Origin: Candidatus Poribacteria bacterium
GTDB lineage: Bacteria; Poribacteria; WGA-4E; WGA-3G
Assembly (NCBI GenBank): GCA_009841255.1
Contig: VXMD01000012.1
Span: 44,717-108,716 of the forward strand
Reading direction: 5' to 3'
Length of the DNA stretch: 64,000 nucleotides
The position numbers were made by a program, and so were the translations under genes. Below are positions 9,287 to 17,477 of this stretch, piece by piece; the stretch's first letter is position 1; each line of letters starts with the position of its first letter. Below the pieces are notes generated by a model. That model saw only the letters and a program-made list of their open reading frames with translations. It had not been told where the DNA came from and did no database searches.

Positions 9287-9318
9287 GCCCGCGACACAAC
9301 TCGCCTTGCAAGGCGGGC
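9287..9318 (-). terminator. Terminator-like hairpin with internal palindrome
   Basis: On the minus strand GCCCGC (9318-9313) pairs with GCGGGC (9292-9287), followed by TTTTT. An inner GCCTTGCAAGGC palindrome lies between the arms. It sits about 85 bases after the stop of the 39-residue ORF. It may instead be part of a degraded structured element. Confidence 0.4.
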
Positions 9319-9402
9319 CCGCGGGTATGAAGGTAGCACGCTCATCAAAGTTTCCAAGACTGCCTTGTAAGATATGACGTTTAACGAATATTGGAGAGTG
9401 AA

Positions 9403-9522
9403 CTAAGGACACGGACAGAACCAGCAAGCATCGTGGTCGACTACCGGACACAACTTGCTCAGGTGAGAGTCACCTAACATCATCGTTTTTGGCAATGTAG
9501 GATTCATAAGTCGGTTCTTCAT
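9403..9522 (-). CDS. Candidate 39-residue Cys-rich peptide
   Basis: A short ORF with ATG at 9522 and GGAG eight bases upstream (9534-9531). The last 15 residues carry four cysteines (C25, C33, C36, C38) and end in DACWFCPCP. The first 24 are charged and leader-like, with the sequence LGDSHLSKL before the first Cys. A consensus sigma-70 promoter lies 107 bases upstream. Its ATG overlaps the TGA of a 34-residue ORF (9519-9623) that starts almost at the predicted transcript start. No modifying enzyme is adjacent. It could be a ribosomally made peptide precursor, a regulatory peptide, or a chance ORF. The composition and the promoter make chance less likely but do not exclude it. Confidence 0.4.
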   Translation of the reverse strand: MKNRLMNPTLPKTMMLGDSHLSKLCPVVDHDACWFCPCP

Positions 9523-9628
9523 TTCAGAATCTCCATAAGAAGGGTTAGTTCGAAAATTCCAAACCAGGGTGAGCATTTCGGTTTTATGATGACGGTACTT
9601 TGCGATTTTGCGCCCATGCTCATAGGTG

Positions 9629-9657
9629 AATATATCTGAAATCGCAAAAAATGTCAA
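9629..9657 (-). promoter_or_regulatory. Consensus sigma-70 promoter
   Basis: On the minus strand TTGACA (9657-9652), a 17-base spacer and TATATT (9634-9629). The predicted transcript starts near 9622, at or next to the ATG of a 34-residue ORF. It reads toward the 39-residue peptide and then the Cys-rich/WD40 cluster. Confidence 0.65.
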
Positions 9658-9753
9658 ACTTTTTACGAAAAAAAGTAAAAATTGATTTCCCTGCCTTCTC
9701 AGAACAGACCCCAAGCGCAATGAAGTGCGCGACTGTAAACTCCCACACAAAGA

Positions 9754-10758
9754 CTACGTCCAGTCCATGATGACCCCTAAGTATTCATCTTTGCGATCCG
9801 TCAATCCATCGTAGGCGGATTGTGCGTCTTCCGGATCAATCACGTGTGTCAGCAATTCTTCTACTTTGAATTTGCCCTCACACATCAGTGAATACACCAA
9901 GCGAGAGTTGCGTTCAAGTGAATGTTTCGATTCACCAGAGTGCATCGTCGGGTAGACCCACTCATGCGCACTTTTGAGCGTAATTGCCCCCAAACCGATA
10001 CTGTGGCTGTAGTTTAGGATTGCCGTTGCATTTGTGACATACTCACCGCGCGGGGAACCGAGTAAGATGACTTCCCCCTTGGTGCCGGTCAATTGATACG
10101 CCGTTTCGACGAGTCGTGGGTTTCCGATCGCCTCGACAGTGACTGCCGCTTTCTCGCCGTTTGTCAACGCGATAACACGCGCCAGAGCATCCTCCTCATC
10201 CGGATTAATCAGGTGCTGAATACCGCACTGCCGAGCGATTTCAAGTCGACGCGGCACCCGTTCGATGCTGATGACTTTCATGCCTGCGAGATCGAAGAGT
10301 TGCGATGCGGAGTTGCCGACCAGTCCCAAGCCGATAACCGCAACGGTATCCCCGAATTCGGCAGAAGATACCCGTAGCGCGGTCATTGCGACGGTTGCCA
10401 TTCGGACGAACGGGACGAGTTTCTCATCTATTTCTAACGGGGGTTTGAGTGCCAAAAGTACTGCCTCCGTTTTGGCGATAGAGGCGTGTGGACCATAGCA
10501 GAAAGCGAGATCCCCGACGGCACATTTGGTCACGCTCTCACCGACTTTGAGCACTTCACCGATGGCTGTATAGCCGGAACCGTGCGGGAACCGCGTTCCA
10601 CTTTCGAGTCCTGTATATCCCGCGCCTTCGGTGCCCGGACTAATCAAACTATAGTGCGTTTTTAACAGAATTTGGTTCGGCGTGAGCGTCTCGTCAAGTT
10701 CGAAATCCTCCAGCGTTGCTGAACGTTTCGCTGGCATCACAATCTGTTTGCCTTTCAT
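9754..10758 (-). CDS. Medium-chain (zinc-type) dehydrogenase/reductase
   Basis: 334 residues from ATG 10758, which has AAGGAG 11 bases upstream; a GTG at 10791 would add 11 residues. It has the two-part MDR layout: a GroES-like N-terminal domain with SLISPGTEGAGYTG, and a Rossmann domain with VIGLGLVGN. The usual zinc-ligand Cys and His-Glu residues are not evident. It therefore belongs to the SPGTE-type branch that lacks clear catalytic zinc ligands, as in BchC-like and related dehydrogenases. It probably oxidises an alcohol or sugar with NAD(P). It diverges from the PhyH gene next door, which suggests a shared catabolic role, but the substrate is unknown. Confidence 0.75.
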   Translation of the reverse strand: MKGKQIVMPAKRSATLEDFELDETLTPNQILLKTHYSLISPGTEGAGYTGLESGTRFPHGSGYTAIGEVLKVGESVTKCAVGDLAFCYGPHASIAKTEAVLLALKPPLEIDEKLVPFVRMATVAMTALRVSSAEFGDTVAVIGLGLVGNSASQLFDLAGMKVISIERVPRRLEIARQCGIQHLINPDEEDALARVIALTNGEKAAVTVEAIGNPRLVETAYQLTGTKGEVILLGSPRGEYVTNATAILNYSHSIGLGAITLKSAHEWVYPTMHSGESKHSLERNSRLVYSLMCEGKFKVEELLTHVIDPEDAQSAYDGLTDRKDEYLGVIMDWT

Positions 10759-10852
10759 AGGTTGCAATGCTCCTTGTTGAATTTTTTCCACTATGGTATC
10801 ATATTTTTAAACTTTAGACAATTCGTTTTAGATTTCGGTACAGAAATGCGTC

Positions 10853-10873
10853 GCGAGCACAGCTCGCTCCTAC
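10853..10873 (+). repeat. Family C hairpin
   Basis: GCGAGC-ACA-GCTCGC followed by TCCTAC. This is one of several short hairpins in the window that keep the loop size and the CCTAC tail while the stem sequence differs. Confidence 0.6.
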
Positions 10874-10912
10874 AGATCAAAACCGTATCCCTTAAGAAGG
10901 AGAGATTTTTGT

Positions 10913-11794
10913 ATGAGACTCACGCAAGAGCAGTGCGAAACCTTCCGAACACAAGGCGTGCTGATCGTCAAAAATGCCTTGACTGATGAAGACCTCCAGC
11001 CGGTGATTGATGAAATTTCGGACTGGATTTCGGAACGCGCCCTTTCTTTAAAGCAGGAAGGCAAAATCGAAGACTTGCATGAAGATGACCTCTTCGATAA
11101 ACGGTTTGGTAAGTTGTTGGCACAGTCCAACGAGATGGTGGGTGGCTTGGACATTATGCACTATCGCGGCAAAGCCATCTTTGAATTCCTGAAGAACGAT
11201 AACCTTTTAGATGTCGTTGAAGGAATCGTTGGTCCCGAAATTACCTGCAATCCGATTCAGCATTTACGTGCAAAACCGCCCGTTATAGATGGGAACGCGA
11301 GTTGGGCAGGAGGTGTGCCGTGGCATCAGGATGCTGGTGTGATGATGCCGGAAGCGGAAGGATCCACCATCATCACTTGTTGGCTTCCGTTAGGCGATAG
11401 CACGATAGAGATGGGATGTCTTGAAGCATTGCCCGGTATGACGGAAGAAAAAGGCTATCTGAGCCACCAAAAAGAGGGCGGGACGATGATCAAACCGGAG
11501 TTAATGCCGGATGTTGAACCGTTGATGTTGGAGTGTTACCGTGGGGACGTTATCTTGTTAAGTCGATTCACGCCGCATCGTTCGCAACCGAATACATCTG
11601 ACCGGTGCCGCTGGTCGCTGGATTTACGGTATCAGACGACAGGACATCACACAGGACGCACGGCACATCCAGACTTCATCGTACGAAGTCGCCAAAACCC
11701 CGAAACCGTCCTATCTGAACACCAAGCGTGGTGTGATTTGTGGGTAGATGCTTTTGAAAATCCACGCGGCTTCGCAGGGCATAGGTCGGAATAG
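10913..11794 (+). CDS. Phytanoyl-CoA dioxygenase (PhyH) family protein
   Basis: 293 residues. The Fe(II)/2-oxoglutarate oxygenase facial triad is visible: H138 and D140 in PWHQDAG and H222 in FTPHRSQ, with a likely 2-oxoglutarate-binding Arg in RCRWSLDLRY. PhyH enzymes hydroxylate small molecules; the substrate cannot be predicted. The start has AAGGAGA about 10 bases upstream. A divergent MDR dehydrogenase lies on one side and a nucleotidyltransferase follows 47 bases downstream. It is clearly different from the closely similar PhyH pair at 41460 and 55278. Confidence 0.9.
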   Translation: MRLTQEQCETFRTQGVLIVKNALTDEDLQPVIDEISDWISERALSLKQEGKIEDLHEDDLFDKRFGKLLAQSNEMVGGLDIMHYRGKAIFEFLKNDNLLDVVEGIVGPEITCNPIQHLRAKPPVIDGNASWAGGVPWHQDAGVMMPEAEGSTIITCWLPLGDSTIEMGCLEALPGMTEEKGYLSHQKEGGTMIKPELMPDVEPLMLECYRGDVILLSRFTPHRSQPNTSDRCRWSLDLRYQTTGHHTGRTAHPDFIVRSRQNPETVLSEHQAWCDLWVDAFENPRGFAGHRSE

Positions 11795-11841
11795 CTGCCA
11801 GCAGTCAGCAATCAGCGGTTGGTAGAAGGTAAAATAAAAAA

Positions 11842-12522
11842 ATGCAAGCGATTATTCTGTGCGGCGGTCTCGCCACGCGACTCGGCGAGACGGCGAAAAC
11901 GCTTCCGAAGATTTTGTTGGAGATCGCTGGGAAAACAGTATTGGAATGGCAAATCCAATTGCTGAGAGATGTAGGTGTCACCGTAGTCGTCCTTGCGTCG
12001 GGACACCTTCACGATGTGCTTTACGAACACGTAGGAGACACTTACGCTGGGATACGCATCCGTTACGCCAAAGAGGAAAAGCGGCTCGGTACTGGCGGTG
12101 CGGTTCAGAATGCGATGCGGTACATCAATACATCACCCTTTTTTGTTCTAAATGGGGATATTTTGCTCGCCAACTTTTCGCTGCGGGAAATGTTAGTCCG
12201 ATTTGACCAAGGCATGGCAGGTGTGTTGTTAAGTGTGCATGTCCCCGACATCCGCCCCTACGGCGAAATTGTATCGGACAGTGAGGGAAGAATTCAGGCA
12301 TTTCGTGAGAAACAGCCTATCTGTCGTGCCGGTTATGTCAACGGTGCGATATATCTTTTCGATCAAAGCATTGCTGAGGCATTTCCAGACGATCAAGAGA
12401 TTTTCTCGATGGAACGAGACGTTTTTCCGTTTGTTTCCAATCTCTATACGTTACGAACGGACGCAGACTGGATCGATATCGGTGTTCCAGAGCGGTTGGC
12501 TTATGCGCGCGAATACTTTTAA
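11842..12522 (+). CDS. Sugar-1-phosphate nucleotidyltransferase
   Basis: 226 residues, about the size of a compact nucleotidyl transferase domain (PF00483). The N-terminal motif LCGGLATRLGETAKTLPK gives the nucleotide-binding loop and catalytic Arg/Lys. LNGDIL carries the metal-binding Asp and DIGVPER lies near the C-terminus. It resembles HddC and related enzymes that make GDP- or dTDP-activated sugars for surface glycans. It lacks a left-handed beta-helix extension. The stop codon (TTTTAA) coincides with the end of a minus-oriented family A repeat. The exact sugar is unknown. Confidence 0.85.
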   Translation: MQAIILCGGLATRLGETAKTLPKILLEIAGKTVLEWQIQLLRDVGVTVVVLASGHLHDVLYEHVGDTYAGIRIRYAKEEKRLGTGGAVQNAMRYINTSPFFVLNGDILLANFSLREMLVRFDQGMAGVLLSVHVPDIRPYGEIVSDSEGRIQAFREKQPICRAGYVNGAIYLFDQSIAEAFPDDQEIFSMERDVFPFVSNLYTLRTDADWIDIGVPERLAYAREYF

Positions 12523-12667
12523 TTTTACCTTGCGGAGAAATCGCGTGCGTCTCAACTCTCAAGTGCGTTTCTTAAACCCGCCTGCGCCGATGTTGCAGGC
12601 TACGGGTTAGGGTTTAACAAAAACCTCTTAACCAACTACTGATTGCTGGCTACCATCTTCCTGACCG
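12519..12667 (-). repeat. Composite A+B repeat filling a convergent gap
   Basis: From TTTTAATTTTACCTTGCGG (family A end, read on the plus strand) through the GCCTGCAACATCGGCGCAGGCGGG segment into AACAAAAACCTCTTAACC and a GATTGCTGGCTACC tail (family B). It occupies the whole gap between the nucleotidyltransferase stop and the rsgA stop. Confidence 0.65.
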
Positions 12668-13642
12668 CTACTCCTCTACCCGTTCTGTCCGCAACACGAC
12701 ATAACTCCGATACCGTTCTGGATGTATTTCCCCTACTTCAACCGCATCCTGAATAGCGCAATCAGGTTCCGCGACATGGGCACAATCGTTGTATTTGCAT
12801 GTCCCAAGGTAAGGTTCCATTTCCGGAAAATAGTGTTCTAAATTCTCCGTATCCACACCCCACAATCCGACCTCCCGTATACCGGGTGTGTCGGCGACTT
12901 CACCACCGCTGTCCAAAGGAAAAAGTTCAACAAGTGTTGTTGTATGTCGTCCCTTCTGAGTTCTGATACCGACTTCAGCGGTCCGTAAGTCTAAACTCGG
13001 TTGGAGTGCATTCAACAGACTGGATTTCCCGACACCAGATGCGCCGACAATAACACTAAACTTATCCCTCAGTACATTTCGGAGTGCGTCCAGACTCTCA
13101 GGCACATTGACGCTGGTATAGATGACCTGATACCCCAATTTCTCATAAACGGCAAAGGTTGCTGTGAGTTCTGTTCGTTGGGCTTCATCCACTAAGTCCA
13201 TTTTGTTGAGACATACCACCGCCTCCATGTCACCCGCCTCCGCCAAAATAAGAAACCGATCCAACGTCCGGAAATTAAGGGGCGGCATCAGCGTAGCGAC
13301 AACGGCTACGATTTGATGTGCGTTCGCAACAATAACCTGTTCAATGTCTCCGTGTTTTCCAGCGTATTGCCGCGAGAATTTTGTCTGGCGCGGCAGAATA
13401 TCCTCCACCACTCCTTCTTCCATATCAAGTTGCGTGAAGATCACCCAATCACCGACAGCAACTGGGTCGGCATACAATCTGCGTCCGGTTTCAGAGCGGT
13501 GTCTCCGTTTGAGTGTACCACGGAGTGTGCATCGCAGGATAATGTCATCGCGTTGCACATCATAAAACCCTGTCCGCGCCCGGATAACTCTGCCGTGTTC
13601 GTGTGTAAGGATAAACTCCACCCCCCAAAAGCGTGGAAGCAA
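12668..13642 (-). CDS. rsgA: Ribosome small-subunit-dependent GTPase RsgA
   Basis: 324 residues with the circularly permuted G-motif order of RsgA/YjeQ: NKMD at 146-149, then GASGVGKS at 200-207, then DTPG at 251-254. An N-terminal OB-fold domain (GDWVIF) precedes them. A C-terminal zinc site has C282, C287, H289 and C295. The protein acts in late 30S subunit maturation. The frame opens with a TTG at 13642; a GTG at 13621 is an alternative, as homologues begin close to the HGRVIRARTGFY stretch. A family C hairpin lies immediately upstream of the TTG. Confidence 0.95.
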   Translation of the reverse strand: MLPRFWGVEFILTHEHGRVIRARTGFYDVQRDDIILRCTLRGTLKRRHRSETGRRLYADPVAVGDWVIFTQLDMEEGVVEDILPRQTKFSRQYAGKHGDIEQVIVANAHQIVAVVATLMPPLNFRTLDRFLILAEAGDMEAVVCLNKMDLVDEAQRTELTATFAVYEKLGYQVIYTSVNVPESLDALRNVLRDKFSVIVGASGVGKSSLLNALQPSLDLRTAEVGIRTQKGRHTTTLVELFPLDSGGEVADTPGIREVGLWGVDTENLEHYFPEMEPYLGTCKYNDCAHVAEPDCAIQDAVEVGEIHPERYRSYVVLRTERVEE

Positions 13643-13649
13643 AGGAATC

Positions 13650-13670
13650 GGGGTTACAAACCCCTCCTAC
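13650..13670 (+). repeat. Family C hairpin
   Basis: GGGGTT-ACA-AACCCC followed by TCCTAC, between rsgA and the isomerase gene. The same stem recurs inside the coding region at 16567. Confidence 0.65.
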
Positions 13671-13675
13671 ATCTG

Positions 13676-14443
13676 TTAGATATAAGTTTTCATGGTTTCC
13701 AAAGCGACCTCAACATCCTCGTCAAAATTATCAAATTTGCACTCACACGAGACCCGTCCGTCATAGCCCGCTTTTTGTAGTGCCGCGAAGAAATCTGTGA
13801 AATCGAAATCATCGTTCCCCGGATAGGAACGTTTGACAGGTTCAGCGATGTGCACATGCGCGAGCCACTCAGCAGCGTCGATGGTGTTTTGCATCGGCTC
13901 TTCTTCTTGATGGATATGATAGAGATCCGCCAACGCCTTAATTCCCGGACGATTCACGCGTTTTGCCATAGCGAGTCCATCTGCGACAGTCCGCAGGATG
14001 TTTCCCTCTCGCCAACAAATGGGTTCGATGACAATTGTCATGTTGTACGCTTCGGCATGATCCGCCGCCATATCGAGGAATTCAGCGATTTGCGCCAATG
14101 CCCGTTCGCGCGAATAGCCTTCCTCTATACTACGGGAACCGCTGCTGCCATAGACGATAACCTCACCGCCAATTTCATTGCCTCTCCGACATGCAGTCTC
14201 TACATACCGAGATAAACGTGGCAAATCGACAACATCACCCACAACACGTAAGTCCCCCGGAATAAACCCCGAGTACGACTCCGGCTTTAACGGTGCTTTC
14301 GCGACCTGTTCACGGATTTTCTGGAATTCTGTTTCATCCGCCTCGGGCATTAATCCCGGACGCACCCCTAATTCAATGTAATCATATCCAATTTCCGCGA
14401 GCCGATCAACATTCTCTAAACCCGTACAAACCCCAAATCTCAT
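13676..14443 (-). CDS. Sugar phosphate isomerase/epimerase-like TIM barrel
   Basis: 255 residues from ATG 14443, which has AAGGAG at seven bases; an ATG at 14467 would add eight residues and overlap the upstream gene. The sequence fits the xylose isomerase-like TIM barrel family (PF01261): GYDYIELGV in an early strand, VIEPICWREGN, ALADLYHIHQEE and HVHIAEP carry the acidic and His metal ligands, and SCECKF ends the barrel. Such proteins isomerise or epimerise keto-sugars. The substrate is unknown. It follows the UppS-type gene by about 20 bases, so they are probably co-transcribed. Confidence 0.8.
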   Translation of the reverse strand: MRFGVCTGLENVDRLAEIGYDYIELGVRPGLMPEADETEFQKIREQVAKAPLKPESYSGFIPGDLRVVGDVVDLPRLSRYVETACRRGNEIGGEVIVYGSSGSRSIEEGYSRERALAQIAEFLDMAADHAEAYNMTIVIEPICWREGNILRTVADGLAMAKRVNRPGIKALADLYHIHQEEEPMQNTIDAAEWLAHVHIAEPVKRSYPGNDDFDFTDFFAALQKAGYDGRVSCECKFDNFDEDVEVALETMKTYI

Positions 14444-14463
14444 ACGTTCACTCCTTCTCTCTT

Positions 14464-15267
14464 TCATTTTCCAAAACGTCGTTTTCGTTGGCTATAAGCA
14501 CGTAAAGCACGGAGAAAATCAATCTTCCGAAACGAGGGCCAGTACGTATCGCAGAAATAAAATTCGGAGTAAACACTCTGCCAAAGCAAAAATCCTGATA
14601 ACCGCACTTCCCCACTGGTGCGAATGATTAGCTCAGGATCAGGAAGGTTTGAGGTGTAAAGATAGGGTGCAATTTTATCCACCGTGAGTTCGTCTGCAAT
14701 CTGGTGGATAGGTTTACCACTCTCCCCCTCGGCTTTTAGATGTCCTCGAAATGCTTCAATAATTTCCTCTCGTCCCCCATAAGCAACAGCGACATTTAAG
14801 ATAAACTTATCGTAATGTTGTGTAGCTTCTTCCGCCTCCCGAATTGCTTCTTGCAGACTGGTTGGTAACAGTTCTATCTGCCCCATCGCACGTACTTTGA
14901 TCTGGTTCGCATGGAGCCCTTCGATTGTGACGAGCTCCCGCATTTTCCTTTCAATAAGCCCGAGGATTCCCTCAACTTCATGCGCTGCGCGCTTGAAATT
15001 ATCCAGTGAAAAAATCCAAATTGAGAAAATTTCAACGCCAAGCTCGTCGCACCAATGGAGTACCTCTTCAAGTTTGTTCGCACCCTCATGGTGCCCTTCA
15101 ATGACGTCGCCAAATCCACTGGCTTTCGCATAGCGACGATTCCCGTCTAAAATTACACCGATATGGCGTGGGATGTTCCACGCAGTGGCTTCGGATTCCA
15201 AACGCCGCTGATAGGCATTATAAAAAAATCTTTCAACTCGATTTTTCAGAGAGTGGAATGGCTTCAT
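14464..15267 (-). CDS. uppS: Isoprenyl transferase (undecaprenyl diphosphate synthase family)
   Basis: 267 residues. HIGVILDGNRRYAKASG carries the catalytic Asp (D41) and the diphosphate-binding loop. IFSLDNFKR and, near the C-terminus, IIRTSGEVRLSGFLLWQ are the other conserved blocks of cis-prenyltransferases. The usual product is the C55 lipid carrier for peptidoglycan and surface glycans. The N-terminal extension of about 30 residues and the motif variants (LDGNRRYAK, EVRLSGFLLWQ) are closer to the archaeal and actinobacterial type than to E. coli UppS. Chain length cannot be told from sequence. Confidence 0.9.
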   Translation of the reverse strand: MKPFHSLKNRVERFFYNAYQRRLESEATAWNIPRHIGVILDGNRRYAKASGFGDVIEGHHEGANKLEEVLHWCDELGVEIFSIWIFSLDNFKRAAHEVEGILGLIERKMRELVTIEGLHANQIKVRAMGQIELLPTSLQEAIREAEEATQHYDKFILNVAVAYGGREEIIEAFRGHLKAEGESGKPIHQIADELTVDKIAPYLYTSNLPDPELIIRTSGEVRLSGFLLWQSVYSEFYFCDTYWPSFRKIDFLRALRAYSQRKRRFGK

Positions 15268-15390
15268 GTTTGTGTCCTGAGTTGTTACAGATGCAATTTA
15301 GGCACAACCCACAGGTTCCCCATATTGCGTCATTTATTATACCACGGAAGTGTTATTTAGAAAAGCCCATAATCCGCAGAGATTTTAAAG

Positions 15391-15419
15391 TTGACGTGCC
15401 GTAGAAAATGTGATAAATT
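15391..15419 (+). promoter_or_regulatory. Putative sigma-70 promoter
   Basis: TTGACG (15391-15396), a 17-base spacer and TAAATT (15414-15419), about 70 bases before the DUF6785-like gene. Confidence 0.45.
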
Positions 15420-15491
15420 CATTGTAAAATATTCACAGATGGCGATCGGGCGTTTGTAGCGGTCGCTATTCGGAGGCCCATAGTTAGAAAA

Positions 15492-17477
15492 ATGGAAGTT
15501 GAAACTTCCTCTTTGCCAAGATCATCACGAATCCCTGCCCACGGTGTCACACTTAAATCTATCCTTATTGCCGTTATTCTCATACCGATTAACTGCTACT
15601 GGGTCATCGAAATGGAGGTTATTCGGTATTCAGGTCATCCTGTAACGATTTCCCTTTTTTTCAATGTAATTTTCAGTCTGTTCATGATCATCGGTTTAAA
15701 CTATCTGTTGCGGCGTTTTGTCCCGAGTTTGGCACTGGCACAAAGCGAGTTCGTCGTTGTGTACCTAATGCTTTCCATTGCATCGGGCATTACTGGCCAC
15801 GATATGCTCGAGATTTTGGTGCCGATGTTAGGGCACGCCTTCCGTTTTGCAACTCCAGAAAACGAATGGCAACAGTTGTTTGTTCCGTTCCTGCCGCAGT
15901 GGCTCACCGTTAGCAGCCCGTCCCTTTTACACGGTTACTATGAGGGTGAACTCCCGCTCTACACAATTGAAACGTTGCTCGGTTGGGCAACGCCCGTCCT
16001 TTGGTGGACCGCCTTTATCACTGTGTTGATTTTCGGCATGCTTTGCATCAATATAATTGTTCGTAAACAATGGATCGAACATGAAAAATTAAGTTATCCA
16101 ATAATTCAACTCCCACTCCAATTGACAGAAACCCCACAGAATCGTCTCTTTCAGAATAAATTGATGTGGCTCGGGTTTGGGGTTGCTGGCGCGCTTGCGC
16201 TATGGAATGGTGTTAACTTTCTGTATCCAATTTTACCTGAATTGCGGACCCGTGTGCGCAACTTCCAAATTTTTACGGAGAGCCCGTGGAACGCTATGGG
16301 GAGAATCCCGTTTTCACTGTATCCGTTTGCAATCGGGCTCGGTTTCTTTATTCCTCTGGATCTCTCGTTCTCGTGCTGGTTCTTCTTCTGGTATTGGCGA
16401 TTCATGCGGGTTCTCGGTGCCGCCCTTGGATTACGCAGTCTGCCGCGTTTTCCGTACATGAATGAGCAGGCATCCGGTGGTTACCTTGCGTTGTGTGCTT
16501 TAGCTATCTGGGCCAGTCGTAGACACCTTTTGGACGTTGCCAAAACAGTTCTTGGATTAAGGAGTCGGGGTTACAAACCCCACCTACAGAATACGGTTTC
16601 AGAGGATACCCGACAAGAACCGATGTCATATCGCGGCGCGACCCTTGGACTCATCGCAGTGATGGCATTCCTTGTGCTTTTTTGCTACTATGGGGGCGCT
16701 GAAATTTGGGTGATGTTTGCATTCTTCGTTATTTATTATATGATCTCCATTGCTATTACCCGGATGCGCGCCGAATTAGGTACGCCTGTGCATGACTTGC
16801 ACTACTCCGGTCCTGATGAAATTTTGAGTCGGACTGTCGGAACAAGGCGATTAGGGAGAGACAACCTCATTATGTTTTCGATGTTTTGGTTTATCAATCG
16901 TGCGCATCGAAGCCATCCAATGCCACACCAACTCGAAGGTTTCAAAATCATGGAACGGACAAACATGTCGATGAACCGTATCATTTTCGCCTTGACGCTT
17001 GCGACCATTTTGGGATCGTTAGCAGGATTCTGGGCACTCATCGACCGAGGCTATCGGCTTGGTATGGAAGTACGCGCCTATTGGCCCTCTCTCAGTGCGT
17101 TTGGTATAGAGCCGTATCGCCGCCTTGCGGGATGGTTGCAGGCTCCAGAAGAGACCCTTATCGCTGAAAGCGGATTTATGGGCATAGGGTTCCTATTAAC
17201 AACAGTACTCATGTTCTTTCGGATGCGATTCGTATGGTGGCCATTTCATCCTGCAGGTTTCGCTATCTCGACGAGTTGGGGTATGAATGTTACGTGGAGC
17301 TGTCTTTTCATGAGTTGGTTAATTAAGTGGCTTATTCTCCAGTACGGCGGTGTCGTTCGGCATCGCAAGATAGCGCCCTTTTTTTTAGGGTTAATCTTGG
17401 GGGAATTTACAATCGGGAGTCTCTGGACAATCTTGGGGATTATTGCCGGTATTCCGACTTACGGGTTTTGGGTGTAG
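15492..17477 (+). CDS. Large polytopic membrane protein (DUF6785/DUF6784-like)
   Basis: 661 residues with about 12-14 hydrophobic segments. The look is that of the uncharacterised DUF6785/DUF6784 membrane proteins found in Planctomycetes, Poribacteria and relatives, which distantly resemble oligopeptide transporters. Conserved-looking stretches are SGITGHDMLEILVP and RMRAELGTPVHDL. A family C hairpin (16567-16587) lies inside the reading frame and encodes LRSRGYKPHLQN in a hydrophilic loop. The 3' end overlaps the convergent P-type ATPase gene by 19 bases. Function is unknown, probably transport. Confidence 0.7.
   Translation: MEVETSSLPRSSRIPAHGVTLKSILIAVILIPINCYWVIEMEVIRYSGHPVTISLFFNVIFSLFMIIGLNYLLRRFVPSLALAQSEFVVVYLMLSIASGITGHDMLEILVPMLGHAFRFATPENEWQQLFVPFLPQWLTVSSPSLLHGYYEGELPLYTIETLLGWATPVLWWTAFITVLIFGMLCINIIVRKQWIEHEKLSYPIIQLPLQLTETPQNRLFQNKLMWLGFGVAGALALWNGVNFLYPILPELRTRVRNFQIFTESPWNAMGRIPFSLYPFAIGLGFFIPLDLSFSCWFFFWYWRFMRVLGAALGLRSLPRFPYMNEQASGGYLALCALAIWASRRHLLDVAKTVLGLRSRGYKPHLQNTVSEDTRQEPMSYRGATLGLIAVMAFLVLFCYYGGAEIWVMFAFFVIYYMISIAITRMRAELGTPVHDLHYSGPDEILSRTVGTRRLGRDNLIMFSMFWFINRAHRSHPMPHQLEGFKIMERTNMSMNRIIFALTLATILGSLAGFWALIDRGYRLGMEVRAYWPSLSAFGIEPYRRLAGWLQAPEETLIAESGFMGIGFLLTTVLMFFRMRFVWWPFHPAGFAISTSWGMNVTWSCLFMSWLIKWLILQYGGVVRHRKIAPFFLGLILGEFTIGSLWTILGIIAGIPTYGFWV
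16567..16587 (+). repeat. Family C hairpin inside a coding region
   Basis: GGGGTT-ACA-AACCCC then ACCTAC, matching the intergenic copy at 13650. It keeps the reading frame of the membrane protein open. Confidence 0.7.

Larger units (their letters stand above)
9126..9753. other. Intergenic region of about 630 bases
   Basis: Apart from the promoter, the peptide ORF and the hairpin listed separately, I see no gene with family features. On the minus strand near 9215-9185 a GTCTAATGGATAGAAC stretch resembles a tRNA D-arm, but no matching acceptor or T-arm follows. The 90- and 115-residue frames here have no recognisable domain, apart from the peptide at the end of the longer one. Confidence 0.5.

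Noticed and set aside
9287-9318. IS200/IS605-type right end or guide-RNA scaffold
   Set aside because: The GC-rich nested hairpins are suggestive, but no transposase or TnpB coding sequence is nearby, so it remains speculation.
9179-9451. 90-residue minus-strand ORF
   Set aside because: No family features, and it runs through the structured hairpin region; probably not coding.
13313-13780. 155-residue plus-strand ORF
   Set aside because: It is antisense to rsgA and the isomerase gene, both of which have clear family motifs.
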